A stretch of DNA of 64,000 nt from an uncultured Rhodospirillales bacterium (GCA_913060675.1 CAJXUS010000007.1:36177-100176); one strand, 5' to 3'. Positions 26,916-37,890 are shown, counted from the first letter of the stretch. Notes: a model not told the origin generated them from the sequence alone. Made by a program: numbers and translations.

Positions 26916-27850
26916 TGAGCGATATATCAAACGAAAGACCCTCTTTCCTGACACGTTTTCGCGAAAGCGATCTATGGTGGAATTTTAAGGGCTCACCAGG
27001 TGCGATTATCGCAGCTATTCTTACTTTTCTCATGATATTTGGAGCCGCTTTTGCAAACTTTGTCGCTCCTCATAATCCTTTTGATCTCGCGACTGTAGAT
27101 CTCTTTGATGCCCTACTGCCACCTGCCTGGGAAGAAGAGGGGAAAGCTTCATTCCTTCTGGGGACGGATGATCAGGGAAGAGATGTTTTTTCAACCATTC
27201 TCTATGGCTCCCGTATTTCCTTAATCGTTGGTTTTGCATCGGTTGGTTTCGCGGCTATCCTTGGGATCGCTGTTGGCCTTATATCCGGGTATGCAGGCGG
27301 GGTTATTGATTCGATCCTGATGCGTATTGCGGATGTGCAACTGTCATTTCCGGCAATTTTAATCGCTCTCCTTATCGACGGCGTTGCGCGTGGAATTATG
27401 CCACGTGAAACCCATGACGAGCTCGCCGTCTATGTACTTGTGGTCGCTATTGGCCTCAGCTTTTGGGTCCAGTACGCGAGGACCGTTCGAAGTTCTGTGA
27501 TGGTTGAGCGTAACAAAGAGTACGTTCAGGCGGGGCAGGTTATTGGCCTCCCGGATTGGATCATTCTTGTGCGTCATATCCTACCTAACGTGATGGGGCC
27601 GGTACTTGTTATTGCCACCATCCAGTTGGCGCTGGCCGTGATTACGGAAGCAACACTGTCGTTTCTTGGCGTCGGTGTTCCTCCAACATCGCCGTCGCTG
27701 GGTACTCTGATCCGTATTGGGAATGACTATCTGTTCTCTGGCGAGTGGTGGATTACCATTTTCCCTGGCGCGGCATTGGTTATTCTGGTTCTTTCCGTCA
27801 ACATTCTGGGTGATTGGCTTCGTGATGCCCTGAACCCCAAATTGCGCTAA
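26915..27850 (+). CDS. Peptide-type ABC transporter permease (DppC-like)
   Basis: The 311-residue protein has the DppC/OppC features: an N-terminal helix, the motif LLGTDDQGRDVFSTILYGSRISL, and an EAA loop (QAGQVIGLPDWIILVRHILPN). It overlaps the DppB-like gene by one base and is followed after 14 bp by the fused ATPase gene. Confidence 0.88.
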   Translation: MSDISNERPSFLTRFRESDLWWNFKGSPGAIIAAILTFLMIFGAAFANFVAPHNPFDLATVDLFDALLPPAWEEEGKASFLLGTDDQGRDVFSTILYGSRISLIVGFASVGFAAILGIAVGLISGYAGGVIDSILMRIADVQLSFPAILIALLIDGVARGIMPRETHDELAVYVLVVAIGLSFWVQYARTVRSSVMVERNKEYVQAGQVIGLPDWIILVRHILPNVMGPVLVIATIQLALAVITEATLSFLGVGVPPTSPSLGTLIRIGNDYLFSGEWWITIFPGAALVILVLSVNILGDWLRDALNPKLR

Positions 27851-27864
27851 GAGAGGTCGATGTC

Positions 27865-29610
27865 ATGAGTAAAACATTACTAGATATCAAGGACCTCGTA
27901 GTTGAGTTTCCTTCTCGTCATGGGGATGTCATCGCGGCTAAGGACGTATGTTTATCTGTCGCAAGTGGCGAAATCCTTGGCGTCGTTGGGGAGTCCGGTG
28001 CGGGCAAATCGACCATCGGTAACGCAGTTATGGGGCTACTTGAACGCCCAGGCCGTGTTGGTGGCGGAGAGGTCTTTCTTGATGGAGAAAAGATCAGTGG
28101 CAAATCACAAGTAGAAATGCGCAAGATCCGTGGCAAACGGATTGGTATGATCTTTCAAGATCCACTGACCTCGCTTAACCCGTTAGAGACCATCGCCAAG
28201 CAGTTGATTGGGACGATACAGACCCACCTTGGGTTTAACGATGCAGAGGCACGTGAACGGGCAATTTCTTTGCTTGACCAAGTGGGCATACCAAATCCTT
28301 CCGAACGGGTGGATCACTATCCGCATCAGTTCTCAGGCGGGATGCGTCAACGTGTTGTTATCGCTTTGGCTTTGTGTGCAGAACCGGAAGTCATTCTTGC
28401 GGATGAGCCGACAACAGCACTGGATGTTTCTATTCAGGCTCAGATCCTTGATCTTCTGAGAAAGTTGGTCCGGGAAAAGGGCGTTGGCATGATCATCATC
28501 ACCCACGATATGGGGGTGATTGCCGAAGTGGCTGATCGTGTTGCTGTGATGTACCGCGGTGTTGTGGTGGAAACTGGGCCGACGGCTAAAATTCTCGGCA
28601 ATCCTGACCACCCTTATTCACGTAGTCTAATCTCGGCTGTGCCTCGGCCAGACGTGCGTTTACATCGCTTCCCGATGGTGGAAAGTATCGAAGCCGCTGG
28701 TGAGCGTAAGGAATTAGATCTTTCTACGCACTGGTTGGGTAAAGTGCGAGATTTCGGCCAAAATGAAGGATCTCTGCTCAAAGTTGATAACCTGGAAATG
28801 GTGTTCAAGACTGGTGGTATGTTTGGCAGCGGCAGTAGTGTTGTACGTGCCGTAGATGATGTCAGTTTTGATATTCGTCATGGCGAGTGCTTTGGTATTG
28901 TTGGCGAGTCTGGATCAGGTAAGTCGACCATCGCCCGTTTGGTAACTTCAATCTATAAATCTGCGGGAGGGTCCATTAACTTTGCAGGTACTGATCTTAC
29001 CAAGATCAAAAAGCGTAAAGAGCTGAACGTCCACCGTCGCCAGATGCAAATGATCTTCCAGGATCCCTTCTCTTCGGTTAACGCGCGTATGAGGGTTCGG
29101 GATATTATCGCGGAACCGATCCGTTTCCATAAGCTGGCGAGTTCTGAGGCAGAAACCCGTCAGATTGTGGACGATCTTCTCGATCACGTCGGGCTTGGTG
29201 CAAAAGCGGCTGTAAAGTACCCGCACGAGTTCTCAGGCGGGCAACGTCAGAGGATCTCTATTGCGCGGGCTCTTGCGACACGGCCCCGGTTTCTGATCTG
29301 TGATGAGCCGACTTCTGCGCTTGATGTGTCTATTCAGGCTCAAATTTTAAACTTGCTGAAAGATCTGCAGGACGAACTCGGTCTGACCATGATGTTTATC
29401 AGTCACGATTTGCCTGTTATTCGTCAGATGTGTGATCGGGTTGGGGTGATGTCAAAAGGTAAAATGGTTGAGATTGCCGAGACCGAAGAGCTTTTTGTGG
29501 CGCCAAAGCATGATTACAGTAAACACCTTATCAGCTTGATGCCGAGTTACACGGGCCTCATGAACAAGGAGTCTAATCACGCTGAAGCAGGACAAGCTGA
29601 AGCCAGCTAA
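27865..29610 (+). CDS. Fused dual ATP-binding protein of a peptide-type ABC transporter
   Basis: The 581-residue protein contains two complete nucleotide-binding domains. The first (about residues 5-260) has Walker A GESGAGKST, signature FSGGMRQRV and Walker [13 protein letters not shown]. The second (about 305-555) has Walker [10 protein letters not shown], signature FSGGQRQRI and Walker B FLICDEPTSALD. It combines the DppD and DppF roles in one chain, in contrast to the separate genes at 11361 and 12359. A terminator follows. Confidence 0.9.
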   Translation: MSKTLLDIKDLVVEFPSRHGDVIAAKDVCLSVASGEILGVVGESGAGKSTIGNAVMGLLERPGRVGGGEVFLDGEKISGKSQVEMRKIRGKRIGMIFQDPLTSLNPLETIAKQLIGTIQTHLGFNDAEARERAISLLDQVGIPNPSERVDHYPHQFSGGMRQRVVIALALCAEPEVILADEPTTALDVSIQAQILDLLRKLVREKGVGMIIITHDMGVIAEVADRVAVMYRGVVVETGPTAKILGNPDHPYSRSLISAVPRPDVRLHRFPMVESIEAAGERKELDLSTHWLGKVRDFGQNEGSLLKVDNLEMVFKTGGMFGSGSSVVRAVDDVSFDIRHGECFGIVGESGSGKSTIARLVTSIYKSAGGSINFAGTDLTKIKKRKELNVHRRQMQMIFQDPFSSVNARMRVRDIIAEPIRFHKLASSEAETRQIVDDLLDHVGLGAKAAVKYPHEFSGGQRQRISIARALATRPRFLICDEPTSALDVSIQAQILNLLKDLQDELGLTMMFISHDLPVIRQMCDRVGVMSKGKMVEIAETEELFVAPKHDYSKHLISLMPSYTGLMNKESNHAEAGQAEAS

Positions 29611-29637
29611 AATCATCCGGGTACTGTTTTTCCTACA

Positions 29638-29672
29638 AAAGGGCTCTTCAAGAAAATGAAGAGCCCTTTTTC
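29638..29672 (+). terminator. Rho-independent terminator of the M20-peptide transport operon
   Basis: AAAGGGCTCTTC (29638-29649) and GAAGAGCCCTTT (29658-29669) form a perfect 12-bp stem with an 8-nt loop followed by TTC. It ends the operon. Confidence 0.85.
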
Positions 29673-29698
29673 TTATGAACTGAGATTGGTTGTTAGAC

Positions 29699-29998
29699 CT
29701 AAATTGCTTCGCTCTTGGAGCTATGAATGTGCACTACCAATTCCGGTTCCAAACTCAACCGCGCTGCAAGCATGCCCAGGTAGCTTTTCTCAGCCGGATT
29801 ATCGACTTCAATAGCCATCAGTGACGCAACATAGAGCCTCGACGGCCTGTTCTTTGTCTTGAGCTAGGTTCACGAGGCTATCAATATCAAGTGGCCGTCT
29901 GAGTTGATCCATCAGAAAAGCTTTTTCATCGTTGGATAGGGCGAGATCGTCAATAAGAATAGCCATGGCCTGGACAATATGTCTCACAGCAGGCCGTT
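29699..29998 (-). pseudogene. Frameshifted, 5'-truncated DUF533/TerB-like gene remnant
   Basis: On the minus strand, translation from about 29998 reads RHIVQAMAILIDDLALSNDE and then LRRPLDIDSLVNLAQ up to about 29840. After a shift of reading frame near 29831-29845 it continues as LYVASLMAIEVDNPAEKSYL and LAARLSLEPELVVHI to a TAG at 29699-29701. The order matches the conserved C-terminal half of DUF533 proteins (YebE type, TerB-like fold, usually inner-membrane anchored). In-frame stops upstream show that the N-terminal part, including any membrane segment, is lost or degraded. The frameshift plus truncation indicate an inactive relic. The assignment rests on memory of the family pattern. The remainder of the gap (29999-30180) shows no gene. 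Confidence 0.65.
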
Positions 29999-30180
29999 TT
30001 AATACTCGCTGCTTATTATAGGCCGATAGTTAAGACATAATATTGGATGAGGGAGACACTCCAGCCACAACAGCCTAACTACAACAGGTTGTTTTAAAAC
30101 ATTATCAGGGAAAAGTTGTCGTTTTCGGATCTTCATCAGTCCAAAAAATATTCATACTCTATGTGTGAATTGGGATGTGA

Positions 30181-31389
30181 GTGATCACGATGATACGTAA
30201 GTTAGATTATGCTTTGGTGGGTCCAGGACTTTGTATTACTGCAACGTCTTATGGTCTCTGTCGTTATGCCTATGGATTATTTATTCCGATATTTCGCGAA
30301 GAATTTAATCTGTCTGATGAGGCCCTCGCATATATTGCGAGTATATCTTATGCCAGCTATTTCCTGGTGGCCCTTCTTGGCATTTACATTTCCAGTAAGA
30401 TGGACCCCCGTAAGTCACTTCTATTGGGCGGGGTGACAGCTGTTGTCGGCATGATGTTGATTGCAACAGCCTTTTCACCTGCGATGTTGGTACTCGGTGT
30501 TGCTCTTGCTGGGGTAACGCCGGGATTGGCGTACACACCTATTTCTGAGTTGGTCGTTACTCTCGTTAGTCCCAATCGGCAGCGTTCTGTCTATGCGATA
30601 ATTAACTCAGGCACCAGTCTTGGCGTCTTACTCAGCGGCCCGGTCGCAATATTGTTTGAGGGTGCTTGGCGCTGGTCATGGGTTGGCTTTTCCGGGTTTG
30701 CCCTGCTTGCAACTTTTTGGTGTGCGTGGGTTATCCCAAAGATCCCCAAAGCCAAAAAGGCGCAAGATAACTCACCCGGTTCAATAACCATTGCAACCTT
30801 CCTTCATCCTGAAAGATTACGTCTCTTGGCCGTTGCTTTTGTTATTGGGATTGCAACGTCGGTTTACTGGACATTCTCTGTCGATCTTATCAGCACATCT
30901 GAAGATAAATCAGGTGAGTTTTTCGGATATGTTCTCAATTCAGAATTGGTCGCCCAATTGTTCTGGGTCGTCGTTGGTATCGCAGGGTTTGGAGGCATGT
31001 TTGCCGGATACGTCGTAAACCGAATGGGGATAGTACCCGCTGTGGCTTTGTTTCAGATTGGCATTGCGATCGCGACAGCACTATTGGCAAGTACGGATCA
31101 TATCGCAGCGATCATCCTCTCTGCAGTTCTCTTTGGGGCATTTTTTGTTTTTGTGGCGGCGGCTTTGGGAATGTGGAGCCTGTCACTCTTTCACGATGTC
31201 CCCGCAGTGGGCTTTGGCTTCACATTTTTAATATTATCTGCTGGTCAGTTCATCGGCCCCGTCCTGACAGCCAGTCTTGTCGGATCTATCGGTTTGCAGG
31301 GAGTACTCTTCCTGTCCGCCGTGGTCGCGGGAAGTATTGTTTTTCTTCTCCCAGTAAAGCTTCAATTTTATTCCAGAGCCAAGAGTTAA
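30181..31389 (+). CDS. MFS transporter
   Basis: The 402-residue protein has 12 predicted membrane segments and the major-facilitator layout. A loop-2/3 motif variant (ISSKMDPRKSLLLGG) lies near residue 70, and an internal break lies at about 195-205 between the two six-helix halves. It probably exchanges or exports a small molecule across the inner membrane; the substrate is unknown. The GTG at 30181 follows GGGA at 5 nt, while the ATG at 30190 is also possible. It follows the DUF533 relic and stands alone. Confidence 0.8.
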   Translation: MITMIRKLDYALVGPGLCITATSYGLCRYAYGLFIPIFREEFNLSDEALAYIASISYASYFLVALLGIYISSKMDPRKSLLLGGVTAVVGMMLIATAFSPAMLVLGVALAGVTPGLAYTPISELVVTLVSPNRQRSVYAIINSGTSLGVLLSGPVAILFEGAWRWSWVGFSGFALLATFWCAWVIPKIPKAKKAQDNSPGSITIATFLHPERLRLLAVAFVIGIATSVYWTFSVDLISTSEDKSGEFFGYVLNSELVAQLFWVVVGIAGFGGMFAGYVVNRMGIVPAVALFQIGIAIATALLASTDHIAAIILSAVLFGAFFVFVAAALGMWSLSLFHDVPAVGFGFTFLILSAGQFIGPVLTASLVGSIGLQGVLFLSAVVAGSIVFLLPVKLQFYSRAKS

Positions 31390-31472
31390 GCGCTGGAACT
31401 AAATATCTGCTTTTTGTACGTAGAAAACGGCAGAAAAGTATTCATATTAAATAGATAAATCGTGGGAAGAAA

Positions 31473-31546
31473 TGGATCCGGGACCAGGATTCGAACCTGG
31501 ACTGAAAGAGTCAGAGTCTTTAGTTCTACCGTTAAACTATCCCGGA
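31473..31546 (-). tRNA. tRNA-Gln (anticodon CTG)
   Basis: The minus strand folds into a full cloverleaf. The acceptor TCCGGGA (31546-31540) pairs with TCCCGGA, the D-loop contains AACGGTAG, and the anticodon stem AAAGA/TCTTT encloses loop CTCTGAC with anticodon CTG at 31514-31512. The T arm holds GGTTCGAATCC. CCA is encoded at the 3' end (31475-31473). It reads CAG codons. The rest of the 425-bp gap around it shows no gene. Confidence 0.95.
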
Positions 31547-31814
31547 TCAGGGGGCTGTGTCTTAAAATTAGGCTTACGTACCTAAGTTTTACTCTGTAAC
31601 ACCAGCTCATGGTAACTTTCGGGGCTTCATATAGTCCGATACAAAAGATCTTACAACACCTTTTTGGCTGTATGACAGTTTTTTTACCCTATAAGTGTTT
31701 TTACTGGAGATTCAGCGATTCCGAGGTTGATCTACCCCCTGTGCACTTCGTAAGAAAGGAGGGCTGAATGTTTTATTCAGCAAGTATTTTGGTCTGCATC
31801 AGGAGCAGAATTTT

Positions 31815-32846
31815 TTGACGGCGACTTCGCATACCCGCAAACGGTCCTATAACAAGAGGACACAGCAGCGGGCGGACAATAATATTTACGCAGCAATTGA
31901 TCTGGGGACGAATAACTGTCGCCTGCTTGTTGCACGTCCGAGCCGTAAGAGTTTTCGCGTTCTGGATACTTTCTCTCGGATTGTTCGTTTGGGCGAAGGC
32001 CTCAGCCGCAATGGTGAGCTTTCAGAAGACGCCATGCGTCGGACCATGTCAGCCCTCAAAATTTGTGCAGGAAAACTAAAGCGCCGGGGCGTAACCCGTC
32101 TTCGTTGTGTGGCGACAGAGGCTTGTCGGCGTGCGGATAATGGCGCTCAGTTTATCGCACAGGTTAAACGCGAAACGGGTCTTGAACTCGAGATTATTGA
32201 TAACAGCGAAGAAGCATCGCTTGCGATTATGGGCTGTGCTCCGCTTCTCAATCCTGAAATACCAGAAGCGCTGATTTTTGATATCGGTGGTGGCAGTACA
32301 GAGGTAAGTTGGATTCGCCTCGAAAACCCAGGTTCTGGCCGCGAATTGCCAAAACCACTTATGGAAGACTGGTTTTCGGTTTCCAAGGGTGTTGTGACTT
32401 TAGCTGAAAAGTACGGTGGTCGTGATATTACGCCTGAAACCTATCAACAGATGGTTCAGGAAGTTTATGATGATTTTCTCGGGTTTGAGAAGAAACATGA
32501 TTTCTCTCAAAGAGTTCGGGACAACAAAATTCAAATGCTGGGAACCTCGGGCACGGTGACAACTCTTGTCGGGGTTTATAAAAAACTCCCTAGATATGAT
32601 CGTAACCGCGTTGATGGCACTTTGATCAACTGTGATACCGCAATTGGGCTTTGCCACAAAATTTCAAGCATGACCTATGACCAACGGGTTGCGAACCCCT
32701 GTATAGGCAGTCAACGCGCAGATTTGGTTGTGGCAGGTTGTGCTATCTTTGAAGCCCTCGCTAAATTGTGGCCTGTGGCTCAGCTCCGTGTTGCTGATCG
32801 TGGCTTGCGCGAAGGTATTCTCTATAAGTTGATGAACGGTACCTAA
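31815..32846 (+). CDS. Ppx/GppA family phosphatase (exopolyphosphatase/pppGpp phosphohydrolase)
   Basis: The 343-residue protein has the actin-like ATPase fold of the Ppx/GppA family. It shows the phosphate motif AIDLGTNNCRLLVA near residue 27, the region VATEACRRADN, the second motif FDIGGGSTEVSW and GTSGTVTTL. It hydrolyses polyphosphate or converts pppGpp to ppGpp. It is short (no long C-terminal domain), as in many alphaproteobacterial members. TTG start with AGGAG at 31801. It precedes rlmE, a frequent alphaproteobacterial arrangement. The exact activity is not decided by sequence. Confidence 0.85.
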   Translation: MTATSHTRKRSYNKRTQQRADNNIYAAIDLGTNNCRLLVARPSRKSFRVLDTFSRIVRLGEGLSRNGELSEDAMRRTMSALKICAGKLKRRGVTRLRCVATEACRRADNGAQFIAQVKRETGLELEIIDNSEEASLAIMGCAPLLNPEIPEALIFDIGGGSTEVSWIRLENPGSGRELPKPLMEDWFSVSKGVVTLAEKYGGRDITPETYQQMVQEVYDDFLGFEKKHDFSQRVRDNKIQMLGTSGTVTTLVGVYKKLPRYDRNRVDGTLINCDTAIGLCHKISSMTYDQRVANPCIGSQRADLVVAGCAIFEALAKLWPVAQLRVADRGLREGILYKLMNGT

Positions 32847-33062
32847 GCCACTCTTTTGAGGTCGTTCTTATATGGTTCTTTTGTGGAAAGTTAGCGCATA
32901 AACCGCTATCCTTATATTTGTGTCTTTGGTAATTCGGATTGTTAATTTGGTCTGGGTACACTATGAGACTATCTAGAATTTAAGATATTTTGGCACATAT
33001 TGGTGCATTATAGAATTCGCACCGCAAAACTTACGCCAAGAAATGAATGAGAAAGCAGAAGA

Positions 33063-33770
33063 ATGAGCTCTTCGGATAAACCCAAAAAAGGTGGCTCACG
33101 CCCCAGCAGTAATCCTTCGGGACGTGGACTTAAAGTTCGCGTGAAAACTGCGGCAAGGCGTTCAAACTCTTCTGCGCGGTGGCTGAACCGTCAACTTAAT
33201 GACCCCTATGTTCAAGAAGCTAAAAAGCGTGGTCTTCGTGGTCGTGCGGCTTTCAAAATTGCGCAAATTGACGACAAATTCAAAATTTTCAAAAAGAACT
33301 CTCGTATTGTCGATTTGGGCTGTGCGCCGGGTGGTTGGTGCCAGATCGCCGTTGAGCGTTGTGGCCCTGGGGCTCACATTGTTGGGATCGACCTTCAAGA
33401 AGTAGAACCAATTGGGGGTGTCATTCTCCTTGAGGGTGATTTCATGGCCGATGATGCGCCGGGTCGCCTCAAGGCAGCGATGAACGGCCCTGCAGATGTC
33501 GTGTTATCGGATATGGCTGCAGCTGCGACAGGACACGCGCAAACAGATCACTTGCGTATTATGGGCTTGATGGAAACCGCATTGATGTTTGCCGAAGAAG
33601 TCCTCGTTCCAGGGGGAAGCTTTGTCGGTAAAGTCTTACAGGGTGGGGCTCAGTCTGATTTGCTGAAGCTTGTGAAAACAAAGTTTAAAAGCGTTCGCCA
33701 TTTTAAACCCGATGCAAGTCGAAAAGATTCTTCTGAAATGTTCTTGGTTGCGACTGGATTTAAATCGTAA
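33063..33770 (+). CDS. rlmE: 23S rRNA (uridine-2'-O)-methyltransferase RlmE
   Basis: The 235-residue protein has the Rossmann motif VDLGCAPGGWCQIA and the catalytic tetrad expected of FtsJ/RlmE: Lys65 (AAFKIA), Asp150 (VVLSDMA), Lys190 (FVGKVLQGG) and Glu225 (SSEMFLVA). It methylates U2552 in the peptidyl-transferase centre of 23S rRNA, late in 50S assembly. A basic N-terminal extension of about 35 residues is longer than in E. coli. It lies 216 bp after the GppA-type gene. Confidence 0.92.
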   Translation: MSSSDKPKKGGSRPSSNPSGRGLKVRVKTAARRSNSSARWLNRQLNDPYVQEAKKRGLRGRAAFKIAQIDDKFKIFKKNSRIVDLGCAPGGWCQIAVERCGPGAHIVGIDLQEVEPIGGVILLEGDFMADDAPGRLKAAMNGPADVVLSDMAAAATGHAQTDHLRIMGLMETALMFAEEVLVPGGSFVGKVLQGGAQSDLLKLVKTKFKSVRHFKPDASRKDSSEMFLVATGFKS

Positions 33771-33891
33771 ATCTAACGGCCTACGGTATGTTTAAAGCTC
33801 GAGGCTTGATGGTCAAGCAGTTGTGAGACTATCCCAAGACAAATGATCTCTATTTCACCAAAAGATGGCGTATCTATGCTAGTTCTTCTGT

Positions 33892-33928
33892 GTGATTAAA
33901 ATAATTGAATTAGACTTATTTTAATCAC
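33892..33928. promoter_or_regulatory. Perfect 13-bp inverted repeat upstream of guaB
   Basis: GTGATTAAAATAA (33892-33904) and TTATTTTAATCAC (33916-33928) are perfect complements with an 11-nt spacer. It lies about 115 bp upstream of guaB. It is AT-rich and without a T run after it, so it is more likely an operator or an mRNA hairpin than a terminator. Function unknown. Confidence 0.5.
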
Positions 33929-33975
33929 TTGGCTTTGGGTCGCTTCTGTGTAGAATGCGGCGTCAATCGGATTTG

Positions 33976-35507
<1,532 letters not shown>

Positions 35508-35529
35508 GTCCATTTAAGAGTATTTCTTG

Positions 35530-35554
35530 AGGGCGGCTTTATGCCGCCCTTTTT
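35530..35554 (+). terminator. Rho-independent terminator of guaB
   Basis: AGGGCGGC (35530-35537) and GCCGCCCT (35543-35550) with loop TTTAT, followed by TTTT. It ends guaB. Confidence 0.85.
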
Positions 35555-35624
35555 AGTTCGGGCGTAGAGTTCGCATTTTCTTTTCCACAATCTAGATTAG
35601 ATCAAGAAACCAAGAGACCCAATC

Positions 35625-36926
35625 ATGAGACCAAATGGCCGTATCCAGACATCAATCGAACTGCTCAATGAAGTGCAGGAAAGTCCATTACCCATGGATC
35701 GGGTGGTAAACACCTATCTTAGGGCACGTCGATTTATTGGCTCTAAGGACAGGCGCGATATCAATGGGCGGGTTTATGGTGTGATCAGATCCCGGTGTCG
35801 CCTTGACTGGTGGACAACTCAGGCTGGATTGGCAGCAGGTAATCGCTCGGCTGTTTTGGCCTATGCCGTACTGGTCGAAGGAATGCGGGCATCTGAATTG
35901 GATGAAATCTGTAATGGGGAACAATATAGCCCTGAGAAGTTGAGCGAGTTTGAAAATGAAGCTCTGGCAACGCTCCAAGGTCAAACGCTCGACCATCCAG
36001 ATATGTCCCAAGCTGTAATGGGGGAGTTACCGGATTGGATTTCGGATCTGTTCGAAAAACAATTTGGTAAAGAACAGGCCGTTTCTGAAATGGCTGCACT
36101 GCAAAAGGAAGCGACGCTGGATCTACGTGTGAACCTGCTTAAGGGAGATCGTGAGCAGGCTCAGGCATTGTTGGCCGCAGATGATGTGATCAGTGAAGAA
36201 ACATTACATTCTGGTTGGGGCTTACGCGTACAGGGGCGAACTGCTCTTGGCAATTGTAAGGCGTTTCGAGAAGGGCTGGTTGAAGTTCAAGATGAAGGCT
36301 CTCAACTCATTTCGATCCTTTGCGACGCTAAGCCAGGAATGTCGGTGATAGATCTATGCGCTGGGGCAGGGGGGAAGACTCTGGCTCTGGCCGCAAGTCT
36401 TGGTAATGAGGGAAAACTTGTTGCGATGGATGTCGATCCCCGTAGATTAAAGCGTGCAGAACCACGTATGGAGCGCGCCGGTGTTGATAATGTTCGTTAT
36501 GCCACTTTGAACAAAGAAAACCTCTACAAAATGTCCGTGAAAGGATTTGACCGTGTCCTCGTTGATGCGCCTTGTTCTGGAAGTGGTACTTGGCGTCGAC
36601 AGCCGGATGCTCGTTTACGTTTGACGAAGGAAAAGTACGAGAACTATCAAACGATGCAAGCCGATGCCTTGGGTAAAGCTGCAAGGTGCGTCAAGGTTGG
36701 AGGGCGATTGATCTATGCGACCTGTTCCCTCTTTGACGGCGAAAATAGTGATCAGGTTGAGAAGTTCTTAAAAAAACATGCCGATTTTGCGCTTAAAGAT
36801 GCCTCAACTTTGTGGACCGAACTGAGTAGTGTTGATTGCCCGTTTGAGGGGCAAACGATGAAACTTACGCCGCATCAACATGGACTAGATGGCTTTTTCT
36901 GTGCAGTGCTTGAGAGAGTATCGTAA
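35625..36926 (+). CDS. RsmB/NOP-family 5-methylcytosine RNA methyltransferase
   Basis: The 433-residue protein has an N-terminal NusB-like helical domain (about residues 1-130). The methyltransferase domain follows, with motif I DLCAGAGGKTLALAA, motif IV DAPCSGSG (Cys317) and motif VI IYATCSLFDGEN (Cys367), the two cysteines used for C5 methylation. It likely methylates 16S rRNA cytosine (RsmB, m5C967 in E. coli) or another RNA. The guaB-methyltransferase-guaA order is common in alphaproteobacteria. The target RNA is not proven by sequence. Confidence 0.85.
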   Translation: MRPNGRIQTSIELLNEVQESPLPMDRVVNTYLRARRFIGSKDRRDINGRVYGVIRSRCRLDWWTTQAGLAAGNRSAVLAYAVLVEGMRASELDEICNGEQYSPEKLSEFENEALATLQGQTLDHPDMSQAVMGELPDWISDLFEKQFGKEQAVSEMAALQKEATLDLRVNLLKGDREQAQALLAADDVISEETLHSGWGLRVQGRTALGNCKAFREGLVEVQDEGSQLISILCDAKPGMSVIDLCAGAGGKTLALAASLGNEGKLVAMDVDPRRLKRAEPRMERAGVDNVRYATLNKENLYKMSVKGFDRVLVDAPCSGSGTWRRQPDARLRLTKEKYENYQTMQADALGKAARCVKVGGRLIYATCSLFDGENSDQVEKFLKKHADFALKDASTLWTELSSVDCPFEGQTMKLTPHQHGLDGFFCAVLERVS

Positions 36927-37068
36927 GCTTCTTTCGATTATATTGAACCCGTTACAATTTGTTCCCTGACAATATCGTTGATGTCGTTGCCAGAAAAAAT
37001 TGTTATGAGTAATTTCAAAGATATTATGTGAATTTCGCTGGAAATTACTCACTTACAGGTTGTCAAAG

Positions 37069-37890
37069 ATGGATTTTTTTTCGCCAGAACTCCTTGCTCT
37101 TATGTTTGCGGCTGGATTTTTTGCAGGTCTGGTTGATGCGATTGCGGGTGGTGGCGGGCTCATTACGCTTCCGGTACTCTTGACTGTTGGTCTGTCACCA
37201 ATACAGGCAATTGCTACAAACAAACTTCAGGGATCGTTTGGAACATTTTCTGCAACGCTGAATTTTGTTCGGAAAGGTCACCTTGATGTTCGAGCCTGGA
37301 TAATACCCATCATCTTGACATTTGTTGGTGCAGGCTCCGGTGTTTTGGTTTTGCGCTCTGTGGATAGTAGCTTCCTCGTCAATGCAATTCCGTTCTTGTT
37401 GATTGCAATCGCGATTTACTTTCTATTTCAACGCAAGCTTGGTGAAGAAGATCGCCATCAGCGGATCAGCCGGAACGTCTTTGCCTTTCTATTCGGGACG
37501 AGTATTGGGTTTTATGATGGCTTTTTTGGGCCTGGCACAGGATCGTTTTTCACCCTCGCGATTGTAACATTGCTTGGGTACAACATGCTTAAGGCAACAG
37601 CGCATGCGAAACTTTTGAACTTTACCAGTAACTTTGCGTCTCTTCTGTTTTTTGTCTTTGGGGATAGTCTGGTTTGGTCCGTTGGCCTGATCATGGCCTG
37701 TGGGTCCGTGACAGGAGGATACCTCGGTGCGCATATGACCATGAAACACGGCGCCCGGATTATTCGCCCTCTTTTGGTGCTGACCTCGATTCTCATGACG
37801 GTAAAGTTAATTCACTCGAACCCTGATCATATTCTGGGTCGGCTTTGGGATCAGGGGGTAGTTTCGGTTTTGGATGTTTTTCTTTCGTAG
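37069..37890 (+). CDS. TSUP (TauE/SafE) family membrane permease
   Basis: The 273-residue protein has eight predicted membrane segments and the TSUP repeats, with the Gly-rich first motif FFAGLVDAIAGGGGLITLP and the second motif GFYDGFFGPGTGSFF. Family members carry sulfur-containing or small organic anions such as sulfite and sulfoacetate. The ATG at 37069 has an AGG at 9 nt; a TTG three codons upstream is less likely. The substrate is unknown, and no sulfur-metabolism gene is adjacent. Confidence 0.82.
   Translation: MDFFSPELLALMFAAGFFAGLVDAIAGGGGLITLPVLLTVGLSPIQAIATNKLQGSFGTFSATLNFVRKGHLDVRAWIIPIILTFVGAGSGVLVLRSVDSSFLVNAIPFLLIAIAIYFLFQRKLGEEDRHQRISRNVFAFLFGTSIGFYDGFFGPGTGSFFTLAIVTLLGYNMLKATAHAKLLNFTSNFASLLFFVFGDSLVWSVGLIMACGSVTGGYLGAHMTMKHGARIIRPLLVLTSILMTVKLIHSNPDHILGRLWDQGVVSVLDVFLS

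Noticed and set aside
31547..31814. Search for a second tRNA or riboswitch next to tRNA-Gln
   Set aside because: No further cloverleaf or known conserved core could be seen.
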